From an uncultured Ruminococcus sp. (GTDB lineage Bacteria > Bacillota_A > Clostridia > Oscillospirales > Ruminococcaceae), in assembly GCA_946629405.1 (NCBI GenBank), contig CAMOXW010000230.1, forward strand, positions 1-33,291: DNA of 33,291 nt, in the 5' to 3' direction. Below the pieces are notes generated by a model that was given only the letters and a program-made list of their open reading frames with translations, ran no database searches and was not told where the DNA came from. Each line of letters starts with the position of its first letter. Positions within the stretch are counted from its first letter, which is position 1. Below, one piece after another: positions 1 through 7,700 of this stretch. The position numbers and the translations under genes were made by a program.

Positions 1-1
1 A

Positions 2-30
2 TTGCAATCGCAGACGCTTTTTGTTATAAT
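2..30 (+). promoter_or_regulatory. Sigma-A type promoter of the lipoprotein gene
   Basis: TTGCAA (2-7) and TATAAT (25-30) are separated by 17 bases, and TG at 22-23 gives an extended -10. Transcription would start near 37, leaving a leader of about 50 bases before the ATG at 90. The hexamers are seen directly; activity is inferred. Confidence 0.6.
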
Positions 31-89
31 TGGTACTGTTGTTGTTTCGTAAAGAAAAACCGAGGAAACATAACGGAGGAAATTACAAA

Positions 90-929
90 ATGAAAATAAG
101 AAAGTACATGACGATCGCCCTTGCAGCAACTATGCTTACGCTCGTTGGCTGCGGAAACAAGAATGACAGCTCATCTTCTGTCGCAGACATTCCAGCTTCT
201 GCCGAAGCGACTACTAAGGCAGAGGAGGCTACTTCAACTGCCGTTGAGGTGAAAAAGACTAAAGCTGAGAACACGGCAACGGAAACGACACCCACAACAG
301 AACCGGCTACAGAAGAAACAACTGAGCCTGCCGTCAGCAGCATGGCGTTTGCTGACATTGAAAATGCTTTCAGCACAATAATGGCAGAACAGTTGAATAA
401 ACCTGCTGACAGCATTGAGGACAGAGAGAGCATCTGCGACAGCTACTTTGAAGGCCTTGAGGCTGCCGGTTTCACATTCTCCAGCTATCCCACCTCGGAC
501 AAGTTCGGCAGAAACGGCAGATTTTCAGATAAAGATTCGTCAGTCGTTGACCGGGCATTAGAGGAGAAAATCTCCATAACGGACTTTGAAGATGCTGCTT
601 ACTTTGGTACCTGCGTCGTTGTCAAAGCTCCGGGTGTAAAACAAGACTATTTCATCTCAGCTAATCTGTTTATTGATACCGGCGTCAAAGAAAGATATGA
701 CTACGAAAAAATATATCCTGTATATGAAAAAGTCTTCAGATATTTCATAGATAACGGCTATACTGACCGCGGAGACGGTGAAACAACGCTTGCTGAAGCT
801 CTCAAAGCCGTACAGAACAAAGATACCGAAGCATGGTTAAGATGTGAACTCAAAAACGATCAGTTCAGCAGAGTTACGATCATGCCCTATGGCTACTTGA
901 ACACCATAAGCATCATTTATTATATGTAA
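90..929 (+). CDS. Secreted lipoprotein of unknown function
   Basis: The protein is 279 residues. It starts with a type II signal peptide: a Lys/Arg N-terminus, a hydrophobic core and a lipobox L-V-G-C with the Cys near residue 21, so it should be lipid-anchored on the outer face of the membrane. A low-complexity Thr/Glu/Ala linker follows to about residue 85, then a folded domain of about 190 residues that I do not recognise. I chose ATG 90 because GGAGGA (75-80) precedes it; the upstream in-frame start at 30 overlaps the -10 box and is unlikely. The gene has its own promoter and a terminator-like hairpin downstream (1085-1128). Nothing links it to the biosynthetic operon. The lipoprotein call is firm; the function is unknown. 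Confidence 0.85.
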   Translation: MKIRKYMTIALAATMLTLVGCGNKNDSSSSVADIPASAEATTKAEEATSTAVEVKKTKAENTATETTPTTEPATEETTEPAVSSMAFADIENAFSTIMAEQLNKPADSIEDRESICDSYFEGLEAAGFTFSSYPTSDKFGRNGRFSDKDSSVVDRALEEKISITDFEDAAYFGTCVVVKAPGVKQDYFISANLFIDTGVKERYDYEKIYPVYEKVFRYFIDNGYTDRGDGETTLAEALKAVQNKDTEAWLRCELKNDQFSRVTIMPYGYLNTISIIYYM

Positions 930-1084
930 TGATGACACGATACCGGTAATGATAGAAATGTAATTTCTCTGCGCTGCAAAAGCTCACAATATGACAGTAT
1001 TCCTTCACTTTTGCGCCTTGATAAATTCCATTTTCGTCAGGCATCAGATTCAAGATTTGGCTGGTACATCAATAACAGCCTCAA

Positions 1085-1128
1085 ATCCCCTTTGTTCCTT
1101 AACCGGAGCAGAGGGGATCTATTTTTTA
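1085..1128 (+). terminator. Intrinsic terminator, probably of the lipoprotein gene
   Basis: Arms 1085-1098 and 1105-1118 form a 14-pair stem (two of them T-G) with a 6-base loop. Six T follow at 1122-1127. It lies 155 bases after the lipoprotein stop. Confidence 0.7.
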
Positions 1129-1321
1129 TCATAACGAATCCAAATCGACAGCGCTATCGTTATCAGACTTCTCAAGACTATCCTCAAGTTCCTGTGCGGC
1201 AGAGATGCGGTCAAAAGCGCGATAGAAACACAACACGACACTGACAGCATAACAATTTTTACACTGTACGGCAAGTGTTCGACAATGCTGCGGTTTTATC
1301 CACCAAAATTAGCATTATAAG

Positions 1322-1358
1322 AAAAGGGAATAATGTATTTTATTCCTTTTTTATTTTT
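1322..1358 (+). terminator. Possible intrinsic terminator
   Basis: Arm 1322-1333 pairs with 1340-1350 apart from one bulged G, with a 6-base loop and a T-rich tail TTATTTTT. A-rich sequence on the left means it could also act on - strand transcripts. Confidence 0.45.
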
Positions 1359-1433
1359 GTCTGATTTCAGACGTTTTTTGTGAAAATTACCCGGTCGTAT
1401 AATCGGGAAGGCACGTTCGCATAATTGATACGG

Positions 1434-1463
1434 CTGTCACGCTATTTGCGCGGCAGTTTTTTT
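1434..1463 (+). terminator. Possible intrinsic terminator
   Basis: Nine-base arms 1434-1442 and 1448-1456 pair with one T-G and one A-C mismatch around a TATTT loop. Seven T follow at 1457-1463. The transcript it would end is not evident. Confidence 0.5.
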
Positions 1464-1594
1464 GATAAGCGTTATTCAGTCTTACTAAGTTAGCTTTGTG
1501 TAACTTCATGATTGAAATAAGCTGAAATAATAATAGTAAATTTTAAAATCGGAAGCTTTTTGTGTGTGCTTTTACCAAAAACTAAAAATAATGC

Positions 1595-1623
1595 TTGACA
1601 AGCTTTTATCGAAGTTTTATTAT
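1595..1623 (+). promoter_or_regulatory. Sigma-A type promoter of the permease-PPTase unit
   Basis: TTGACA (1595-1600) and TATTAT (1618-1623) are 17 bases apart. The start point would fall near 1630, about 30 bases before the ATG at 1661. This also rules out the longer reading frame starting at 1595. Confidence 0.65.
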
Positions 1624-1660
1624 AAATATGTTATCGCACACTAACATTAAGGAGAGTATC

Positions 1661-3031
1661 ATGGGAAATCTGACCGCAGCACATTACGTTTATTTGTTCA
1701 TCACTATCTGGCTTTTTGTCAGGCTTATCAAACAGAAAGAGATCGTTTTTCTAAGCATTGTCGGAATACTTTCCGTTGCGCTTATATACACGAAAAATTT
1801 AATTTCCTCTGTTCAGGTACTTTGCAGGGCTATAATTGCCGGATTTGAGGATCTTCTTCCTATATTCATCGGTATCTCGCTTATACTTGCGCTGGGCGGC
1901 GCAATAAAAAGCTCCGGCGCAATGTCCGCTGTGTTTACCGGAAACTCTTACCTCGGAATCGGACCGCGCCGTGCTTTTCTTCTGACAGGCGTGGTCATGA
2001 TGCTTGTTTCGTTTGTGCTCTGGCCCTCACCGGCGGTCGCACTTATTGCAGCGTTTGTCATTCCGCTTTCGGCAAAAATGAAGCTCAACCCGCTTTATAT
2101 CGCTTCAGCTATGAACATTTTCGGCCACGGCATCGCACTTTCTGGTGACTTCTTTATACAGGGTGTTCCAACGGTCGTTGCTGAGGGTGCAGGCTTCAAG
2201 ACCGGCGATATACTTCCTTATCTTGTTCCTCTGTGGGCAATAATGGGCGTCACAACAGTAATTGCGGCAATGATACTGATGAAAAAGGACAGGCATATTG
2301 TTCCGGTCATGCCCGTACAAAACGAGCCGAAGCAGGAAAGCAGGGTTTCTCCGTTTAAGGGCAAGCTCATACTTATACTGATCTCGGTATGCTTTGCGGC
2401 TGATGTAGCTGCAATGCTTGTGTGGGACGTTTCCGGAGACGATGCAACCTTCTTTATCGCGGGAACTGCTCTGCTGCTCACCGGCGTGGTAAGCTTTATC
2501 ACTTTTGACAAAAAGGAGGCTGAGGAGAAGATAACTGACTTCATTACAAGCGGTTTTTCTTCGGCTATGGAGATTTTCGCTCCGGCGCTCGTTATTATTG
2601 GATTCTTCTCGATTGGCAATCAGGGCTTCTCGGAATACATTCTCGGCGAAGGAGCTCCCGGAATGATTGGCGACTTTGTGAATGTTTTTGTTGACAACGT
2701 TAAGCTTCCGGAGTTCCTGCTGGCATTTTTCCAGACGGCTGTTGGCGTGATATACAGCATTGACGGATCGGGATTCGCGGGACTTACCGTCATCGGCGAG
2801 ATAACAAGAGGTTATTCGCTCTCTGAAGAAAAGGTCAAGCTTCTCATTTCTCTCGGACAGATAGTTATAATCTGGGTTGGCGGAGGTACACTCATTCCCT
2901 GGAGCGTTGTACCGGTCGCCTCAGCCTGCGGAGTTGCTCCGCGGGAGCTCGTCAAGAAAAACCTGATCCCCGTAATATGCGGACTTGCAGCGGTCACTGT
3001 TGCGGCAAGCATCTGGCTCGTTATCCTGTGA
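1661..3031 (+). CDS. Polytopic membrane permease, substrate unknown
   Basis: The protein is 456 residues with about 11-12 hydrophobic segments. A central hydrophilic loop (about residues 205-225) splits it into two halves that look alike, each carrying a re-entrant-like small-residue stretch (for example SPAVAL in the first half). This layout is typical of the ion-transporter superfamily (NhaC, GntP, CitM and dicarboxylate carriers). I cannot choose a subfamily or substrate. ATG 1661 is preferred because AAGGAG (1649-1654) sits just upstream and the promoter is at 1595-1623. The stop codon overlaps the ATG of the PPTase gene by one base (TGATG), so the two are translationally coupled. Its pairing with a PPTase next to a biosynthetic operon hints at a role in uptake or export of the product or a precursor, but that is inference. 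Confidence 0.8.
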   Translation: MGNLTAAHYVYLFITIWLFVRLIKQKEIVFLSIVGILSVALIYTKNLISSVQVLCRAIIAGFEDLLPIFIGISLILALGGAIKSSGAMSAVFTGNSYLGIGPRRAFLLTGVVMMLVSFVLWPSPAVALIAAFVIPLSAKMKLNPLYIASAMNIFGHGIALSGDFFIQGVPTVVAEGAGFKTGDILPYLVPLWAIMGVTTVIAAMILMKKDRHIVPVMPVQNEPKQESRVSPFKGKLILILISVCFAADVAAMLVWDVSGDDATFFIAGTALLLTGVVSFITFDKKEAEEKITDFITSGFSSAMEIFAPALVIIGFFSIGNQGFSEYILGEGAPGMIGDFVNVFVDNVKLPEFLLAFFQTAVGVIYSIDGSGFAGLTVIGEITRGYSLSEEKVKLLISLGQIVIIWVGGGTLIPWSVVPVASACGVAPRELVKKNLIPVICGLAAVTVAASIWLVIL

Positions 3032-3690
3032 TGATATACATATTCGATGATATACAGGGATTTTCCTATGAGGAGGGTGAGAGGCTACTGCCGCTTCTGT
3101 CCGGGCAGAGGCGCGAGAAGTACGACCGTTACCGTTTCTATAAGGACAAGCGGTTGAGCGAGCTTGTCTATCTTCTGCTGAGGTACGGACTTCTCGCTGA
3201 GCGGGGAATAACCTCACCGCCGGAGCTTGTGACTGCTCCGGGAGGAAAACCTTCTGTTGCCGGTGAGAGCTTCGGGATTAGCCTTTCGCACTGCTCCGCC
3301 GGAGTGATGTGCAGCATCACTGAGGGAGCGTCAGGAGTCGATATACAGGAGACCGTCAGAAGCTTCAGGGATATCGCCGGAGCTGTGCTTACCGATGAGG
3401 AGCTTGCAGAGATCGAAACTCGGGAGGACAGCTGCGAACGGTTTACCGATATATGGACGAGGAAAGAGTGCTGCGGGAAGTATTCCGGTGAGGGGATAGC
3501 TTACCAGATGAACCGGACCTCGCTGCTTGGAGATAACGGAAAATGGCTTAGATTCGGGGGAAAGTTCATATTCACCGGCAGAGGTGAGGGCTACTCCTAT
3601 TCTGTCTGTGCAGATTCGCCGCAGACGATCATCCGAGTGAGCTGCGAAAGCCTTATCATGGAAATGGACGAGTTGTTTATATACACATAA
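3031..3690 (+). CDS. Sfp-type 4'-phosphopantetheinyl transferase
   Basis: The protein is 219 residues, the usual size for the Sfp/AcpT class. The enzyme transfers phosphopantetheine from CoA to the conserved Ser of carrier domains, turning apo carriers into holo forms. Two family motifs are visible: GVDIQ near residues 109-113, carrying a Mg-binding Asp, and WTRKECCGKYSGEG near 146-159, matching the WxxKEAxxK pattern with Cys-Cys in place of the usual Ala-Tyr-type residues. The preceding LSHC segment fits the substrate-binding ISHS motif. The start at 3031 shares one base with the permease stop, in an operon with it. The adjoining operon encodes at least eight carrier sites, so this is the likely dedicated activator. 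I see no clear terminator after it. Confidence 0.92.
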   Translation: MIYIFDDIQGFSYEEGERLLPLLSGQRREKYDRYRFYKDKRLSELVYLLLRYGLLAERGITSPPELVTAPGGKPSVAGESFGISLSHCSAGVMCSITEGASGVDIQETVRSFRDIAGAVLTDEELAEIETREDSCERFTDIWTRKECCGKYSGEGIAYQMNRTSLLGDNGKWLRFGGKFIFTGRGEGYSYSVCADSPQTIIRVSCESLIMEMDELFIYT

Positions 3691-3756
3691 ACAGGTCGCA
3701 ATTTTTTATAATTAGTATACAATCTGTATGAAAAAATGTTTTCTTATGCTAACATA

Positions 3757-3785
3757 TTGACAAATATGAGGAGAAATGGTATAAT
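3757..3785 (+). promoter_or_regulatory. Consensus sigma-A promoter of the NRPS/PKS operon
   Basis: TTGACA (3757-3762) and TATAAT (3780-3785) are both perfect, with a 17-base spacer and TG at 3777-3778 (extended -10). Transcription would start near 3792. This is the only strong promoter I see before a gene row of more than 29 kb. So strong a promoter suggests control by a repressor or by attenuation in the leader. Confidence 0.8.
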
Positions 3786-3826
3786 CTATTTTTGGTTAGC
3801 ATCAGCTAATATGCAGCAGACAGTCA

Positions 3827-3867
3827 TATAGCAAACGACAAGCACGTTGACGTTTGCTATAATTTTT
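3827..3867 (+). terminator. Attenuator-like hairpin in the operon leader
   Basis: Arms 3827-3837 and 3851-3861 pair perfectly over 11 bases, extended by three pairs inside after one A-A mismatch, and are followed by ATTTTTG. It lies between the predicted start point (about 3792) and the first gene (3907), so it would stop transcription before the operon. GCTA(A)TATG (3805-3813) can pair with CATATAGC (3825-3832), which uses the 5' arm of this stem. A competing antiterminator is therefore possible. Confidence 0.5.
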
Positions 3868-3906
3868 GATTATCTGTTAGCTATATATAACGAAAGGATG
3901 ATCTGT

Positions 3907-4707
3907 GTGAAATTATTCTGCATCGCCGGCGGTGTGGGAGCAAATATTTTTGTGACTATGGCTGCTTCTATGCCTGACAGTATTCAGGTGAAGGGGCTGG
4001 ATATCCCGGCAGAAGCACCTGATATCAGAAGTATCTCCGAAAAGCTTGCCGCCGAGATCGCCGGGAGTGTTGAAGCGGGAGAGAGCTATGCTCTGTTCGG
4101 GTACTGCATTGGCGCAGTGACAGGCTATGAGACCGTGTGCAGGCTTGCCGAAAAGGAGCAGACTATGCCATGTATGCTTATTGTCAACGGAAGCGAACCG
4201 CCGGACAGCCAGAGGCTTGCCGGTCCTGAGGGTGCCGAGGCTGCGGAAAGTCCTGAGTTCCGTGCTATGCTCTCACAGTTCTTCAGCGATGAGCTCCTTG
4301 AAAATGCTGAGGATTGCCGCAGAAGATACCTTGAGATATATCTGAAACGCCTCAGGGATGGCGACACGTCAGATATCACCGCTGCGGAGGTTGCTGACGG
4401 TAGCGACGACGAATTCATCCTGGAACAGCTTATCGGGCTGGTCAACAGCTTTGCGCTCCGACTTGACAGCGACAGAAAAATGCTGAGAGAGTATATGTCC
4501 TCAGACCTCACGGGAACTACCATAAGCTGCCCGATAAAGGTCATGGCCGGTGAAAGCGACGATTTCGTTGACAAGAATGCGCTCGAAGGCTGGCAGCGCT
4601 TTACGACCGCATCAGCAAGCATTGTTCCGATATCCGGCGGCCACCATATGCTGATGAATGACACCGCAAATTTTGCCTCTGCTCTGGGGCATATCATCAA
4701 TAGCTGA
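3907..4707 (+). CDS. Type II-like thioesterase with a Cys nucleophile
   Basis: The protein is 266 residues with the alpha/beta-hydrolase fold of free NRPS/PKS thioesterases, which clear wrongly loaded carriers or release products. The N-terminus FCIAGGVGANIF fits the usual FPxAGG strand and oxyanion region. The nucleophile elbow reads GYCIG with Cys at residue 67, where most relatives have GHSMG. The acid is probably an Asp in GESDDF (about 219-224) and the base His246 in GGHHM. I chose GTG 3907 because AAAGGA (3893-3898) is well spaced; ATG 3898 overlaps that site. It is the first gene of the operon, 15 bases ahead of the NRPS. Cys-type thioesterase domains are known from some NRPSs (obafluorin, sulfazecin), where they do more than hydrolysis. 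The Cys is certain; a special chemistry is inference. Confidence 0.88.
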   Translation: MKLFCIAGGVGANIFVTMAASMPDSIQVKGLDIPAEAPDIRSISEKLAAEIAGSVEAGESYALFGYCIGAVTGYETVCRLAEKEQTMPCMLIVNGSEPPDSQRLAGPEGAEAAESPEFRAMLSQFFSDELLENAEDCRRRYLEIYLKRLRDGDTSDITAAEVADGSDDEFILEQLIGLVNSFALRLDSDRKMLREYMSSDLTGTTISCPIKVMAGESDDFVDKNALEGWQRFTTASASIVPISGGHHMLMNDTANFASALGHIINS

Positions 4708-4722
4708 AATGAAGGTTTAAGT

Positions 4723-7700
4723 ATGAATAATGATAAGATAAGACAGGTCACATATATTGATATACTCAATGAGATAACCCTGAAATTCGCCGGAAGAACG
4801 GCTGTTATCGACTCTGAGGGAAGTATCACCTACAGCGGGCTTGACAGACTGTCCTCAGCCTATGCGTACTATTTCACAAGCGAGGGCTTCGGCAGAGGAA
4901 GCAAGATTATGGTTCAGCTCGAAAATACCATACTCTTTGCAGCCTGCTATTTCGGAATGATAAAGGCAGGCATTATCCCCGTGCTTATATACCCGGCGTG
5001 CAGGGAGAAGGAGATTCGCTCCATTGCCGAGACCTCGGAGCCGGAGGGCTATGTCGCATTCAGCAGGAACAGAGGTGCCGACTTCAGGAGCGTCGCTGAG
5101 AAGGCTGTCGAGGGCATCAGCTCCGTGAGAAAAATCTACTTCGATGATGAGCTGAATGGGATCGACCTTACGGCTTATCCGGAAAGCTTTACCCCGGAGG
5201 TGCTTCCCGCCCCGGGAGATACGGCTGTTATCATCCTCTCAGGCGGTTCTACCGGCATCCCGAAGCTTATCGCCCGTACTCATGCCGACCATATCTTCAC
5301 CGCTGTTGAAACTGCTGCTAAGTGCGGATTTGACGAGGATACAAGATTCCTTGTCTCAATGCCGGTCGAGCATAATTTCAGCCTGACAGGTCCGGGTCTC
5401 GTCGGAGCCCTCTGCTATGGCGGAGCTGCGGTCATGTGCCGGACAAATTCGGTTGCAGAGATCGTGAAGTGCATTATGGAGCATAAGGTCACTTCAACTG
5501 CGCTCGTGCCGTCGCTTGCGGTAGAGTGCATCGCCTATGCTGAGAAAATGGGCTTCGGCGATGCCTTTGCAAGCATGAAGCTTGTACAGCTCGGCGGTGC
5601 TGTTTGTACTCCGGATATCATAAGGACGGTCAGCGATAAAATGGGCTGCCGCATACAGCAGATATATGGTATGGGAGAGGGTATCGTCTTCTGCACATCC
5701 TATGATGATGATATGGACACAGTGCTGAATTATCAGGGCGAAAATATCAGCGCCTTTGACGATATAAGAATAGTCGATGCGGAAGGCAGGCAGCTCCCCG
5801 ACGGCGAATTCGGCGAGCTTATCGGCAAGGGTCCGTGCATCATAAGCGGCTTTTATAATGCTCCCGAAATAAACAAGGTCAAGATCACTCCTGACGGCTT
5901 CTTCCGCACAGGCGACAGAGCAAGGCTCGTTGAAGGCAAATACCTCCAGGTTCAGGGAAGAATAGATGATGTTATCAACAAAGGCGGCGAGAAGATATCT
6001 CCTGCTGAGGTCGAGTCAATGCTGAATTCCTGCACAGGCGTTACGGAGTCTACTGTATTTGCAGTGAGCAGCAGTACGGTCGGAGAAAAGATCGCGGCTG
6101 TTGTAGTTACTGCTGACGGCACAGGCTCGCAGGTGCAGATCAGGCGCGAGCTCGCAGCAGCAGGCGCAGCTTCGTACAAGATACCGGATATCATCTGCTT
6201 CATGGCTGAACTGCCGACTACTCTTGCAGGAAAAATAGACAAGAATGCTATCAGAAAGGCTGTTCTTGATTCTCTGAGCGAGACAGTAAGCATAAGTGAG
6301 GATGAGCCCGATAAGAGCGATAAGCGTGCAGTTGTGAGATTTGTTATAAGAAAGCTGCTCGGCATAGATGACAGCTTCGATGACAGTGCGACATTCCTTG
6401 AGCTCGGCGGACAGTCGGTGCTCATGGGCAATCTCCAGAATGAGCTGTTTGAGCGTTTCAGCGTTATGCTGCCCTTTGACAAGCTGTTCGCGGAGGGCTC
6501 GGTGAACGGCATCTGCAATATGCTCGAGACCGAAAGAAGAAACGTTGTGACCGGACGCGGAGATGTGGAATTTTCGCTCTCTCCCGACAAGCGCTTCGAG
6601 ACCTTCCCCATAACTGACCTCCAGACTGCCTATCTCATCGGCGGACGCTCCGACACTCTGCTCGGCGGAAATCCCACAAGGGGCTATTCGGAAATAATCT
6701 GCAAGGATTACGATAACGAGCGTATGGAAGCTGCGATAAACAGGCTTTTTGCCGCACATGACATCTTCCGTTTGAGAATATTCAGCGACGGAACACAGAG
6801 AGTCGAAAGAGAAATGGAGCACTACAGCCTTCCCTTCGAGGATATTTCATCCATGAGCGAAAAGGAGCAGGAGGCCTATATGCTCGAAAAGCGCGATAGG
6901 ATCTTCAATACCCTTTTCGATACCGAGAAGCTTCCGCTTGTGAGATTCTGCGCTACTAAGCTCTCCGATGAAAAAACTGTCCTCCATTTCAGCCACGACG
7001 GCAAGATAATCGACGGCTGGAGCCATGAGAATGTCATACACGAGCTTGATGTACTCTATTCCTTCCCAGAAAGAGAGTACAAGGCTCCGGAGATACAGTT
7101 CCTTGATTATGTGAATTACCTTGAAGCGGTTAAAAAGACCGACAAGTACAAGGCTGATATGGACTACTGGATGAAAAAGGCTGACAGCGGCCATACAAGC
7201 CCCTCGCTCCCGCTGATGTGCGACCCCTCACAGATAAAGGACGTCAGCACTCGCCAGGTCGTAAGGTACATAAGTCAGGAAACATGGGAGAAGGTCAGGA
7301 GCTTTGCGGCTAAAAGCGGCTTTACTCCGTTCGCGCTTATCTTCACAGCCTTCGGAAAGGCTATATCAAAGTACAGCTCAAGCAAGGACTTCCTCATGAA
7401 TATGCCGGCGTCTGTAAGACCTGCTATCCATCCGGAGATCGACGAGCTCATCGGAGAGTGCTCCAACTTCTACATATTCGACTTTGAAAACAAAAACGGC
7501 TGCTCTATCGCTGATACCGCACGCGATAACCAGAAGCAGATCGCTGAGATAATGCAGCACGACTACTTCATGGGTACGGATTTCATCCGCGAAATGCAGA
7601 AACGCGACGGCGGAAGCATCGTTGCACCTATCGTTTTCACAAGCATCATCGACACTCCCGACAGAGAGAGCATCTCACTCAGAAAAGTCTATACAAAGAC

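Larger units (their letters stand above)
930..1660. other. Gene-poor intergenic region
   Basis: No convincing gene is found in these 731 bases. They hold three hairpins followed by T runs (1085-1128, 1322-1358, 1434-1463), a dyad AAGTTA-8-TAACTT (1487-1506), and the promoter of the permease unit (1595-1623). A 77-codon + frame at 1011-1244 runs through the first hairpin and has no ribosome site, so I do not call it. On the - strand an open frame without a start codon (about 1128-1312) has a protein-like acidic C-terminus and may be a gene remnant. A TATAAT at 1398-1403 has no good -35. Confidence 0.6.
3746..3881 (+). repeat. GTTAGC/GCTAAC motifs around the operon promoter
   Basis: ATGCTAAC (3746-3753) and its exact reverse complement GTTAGCAT (3795-3802) flank the promoter. 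TTAGC-ATCA-GCTAA (3796-3809) is a perfect 5-base dyad at the start of the transcript. GTTAGC returns at 3876-3881. They could be operator half-sites or parts of a leader RNA fold. No regulator gene is seen in the window. Confidence 0.35.

Noticed and set aside
30..89. Longer N-terminus for the lipoprotein
   Set aside because: The start overlaps the -10 box, and the signal peptide with GGAGGA fits ATG 90.
1011..1244. 77-codon + strand open frame
   Set aside because: No ribosome site, unusual composition, and it runs through a strong terminator hairpin (1085-1128).
1398..1463. Small RNA from the TATAAT at 1398 to the terminator at 1463
   Set aside because: No good -35 hexamer at proper spacing; the predicted RNA would be only about 55 bases, with nothing else to support it.
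1595..1660. Longer N-terminus for the permease
   Set aside because: That ATG-like start lies on the -35 box; AAGGAG supports ATG 1661.
3827..3867. Simple terminator of the PPTase gene
   Set aside because: It lies downstream of the perfect promoter at 3757-3785, so it would act mainly on the operon transcript. It could still also catch read-through from the PPTase unit.
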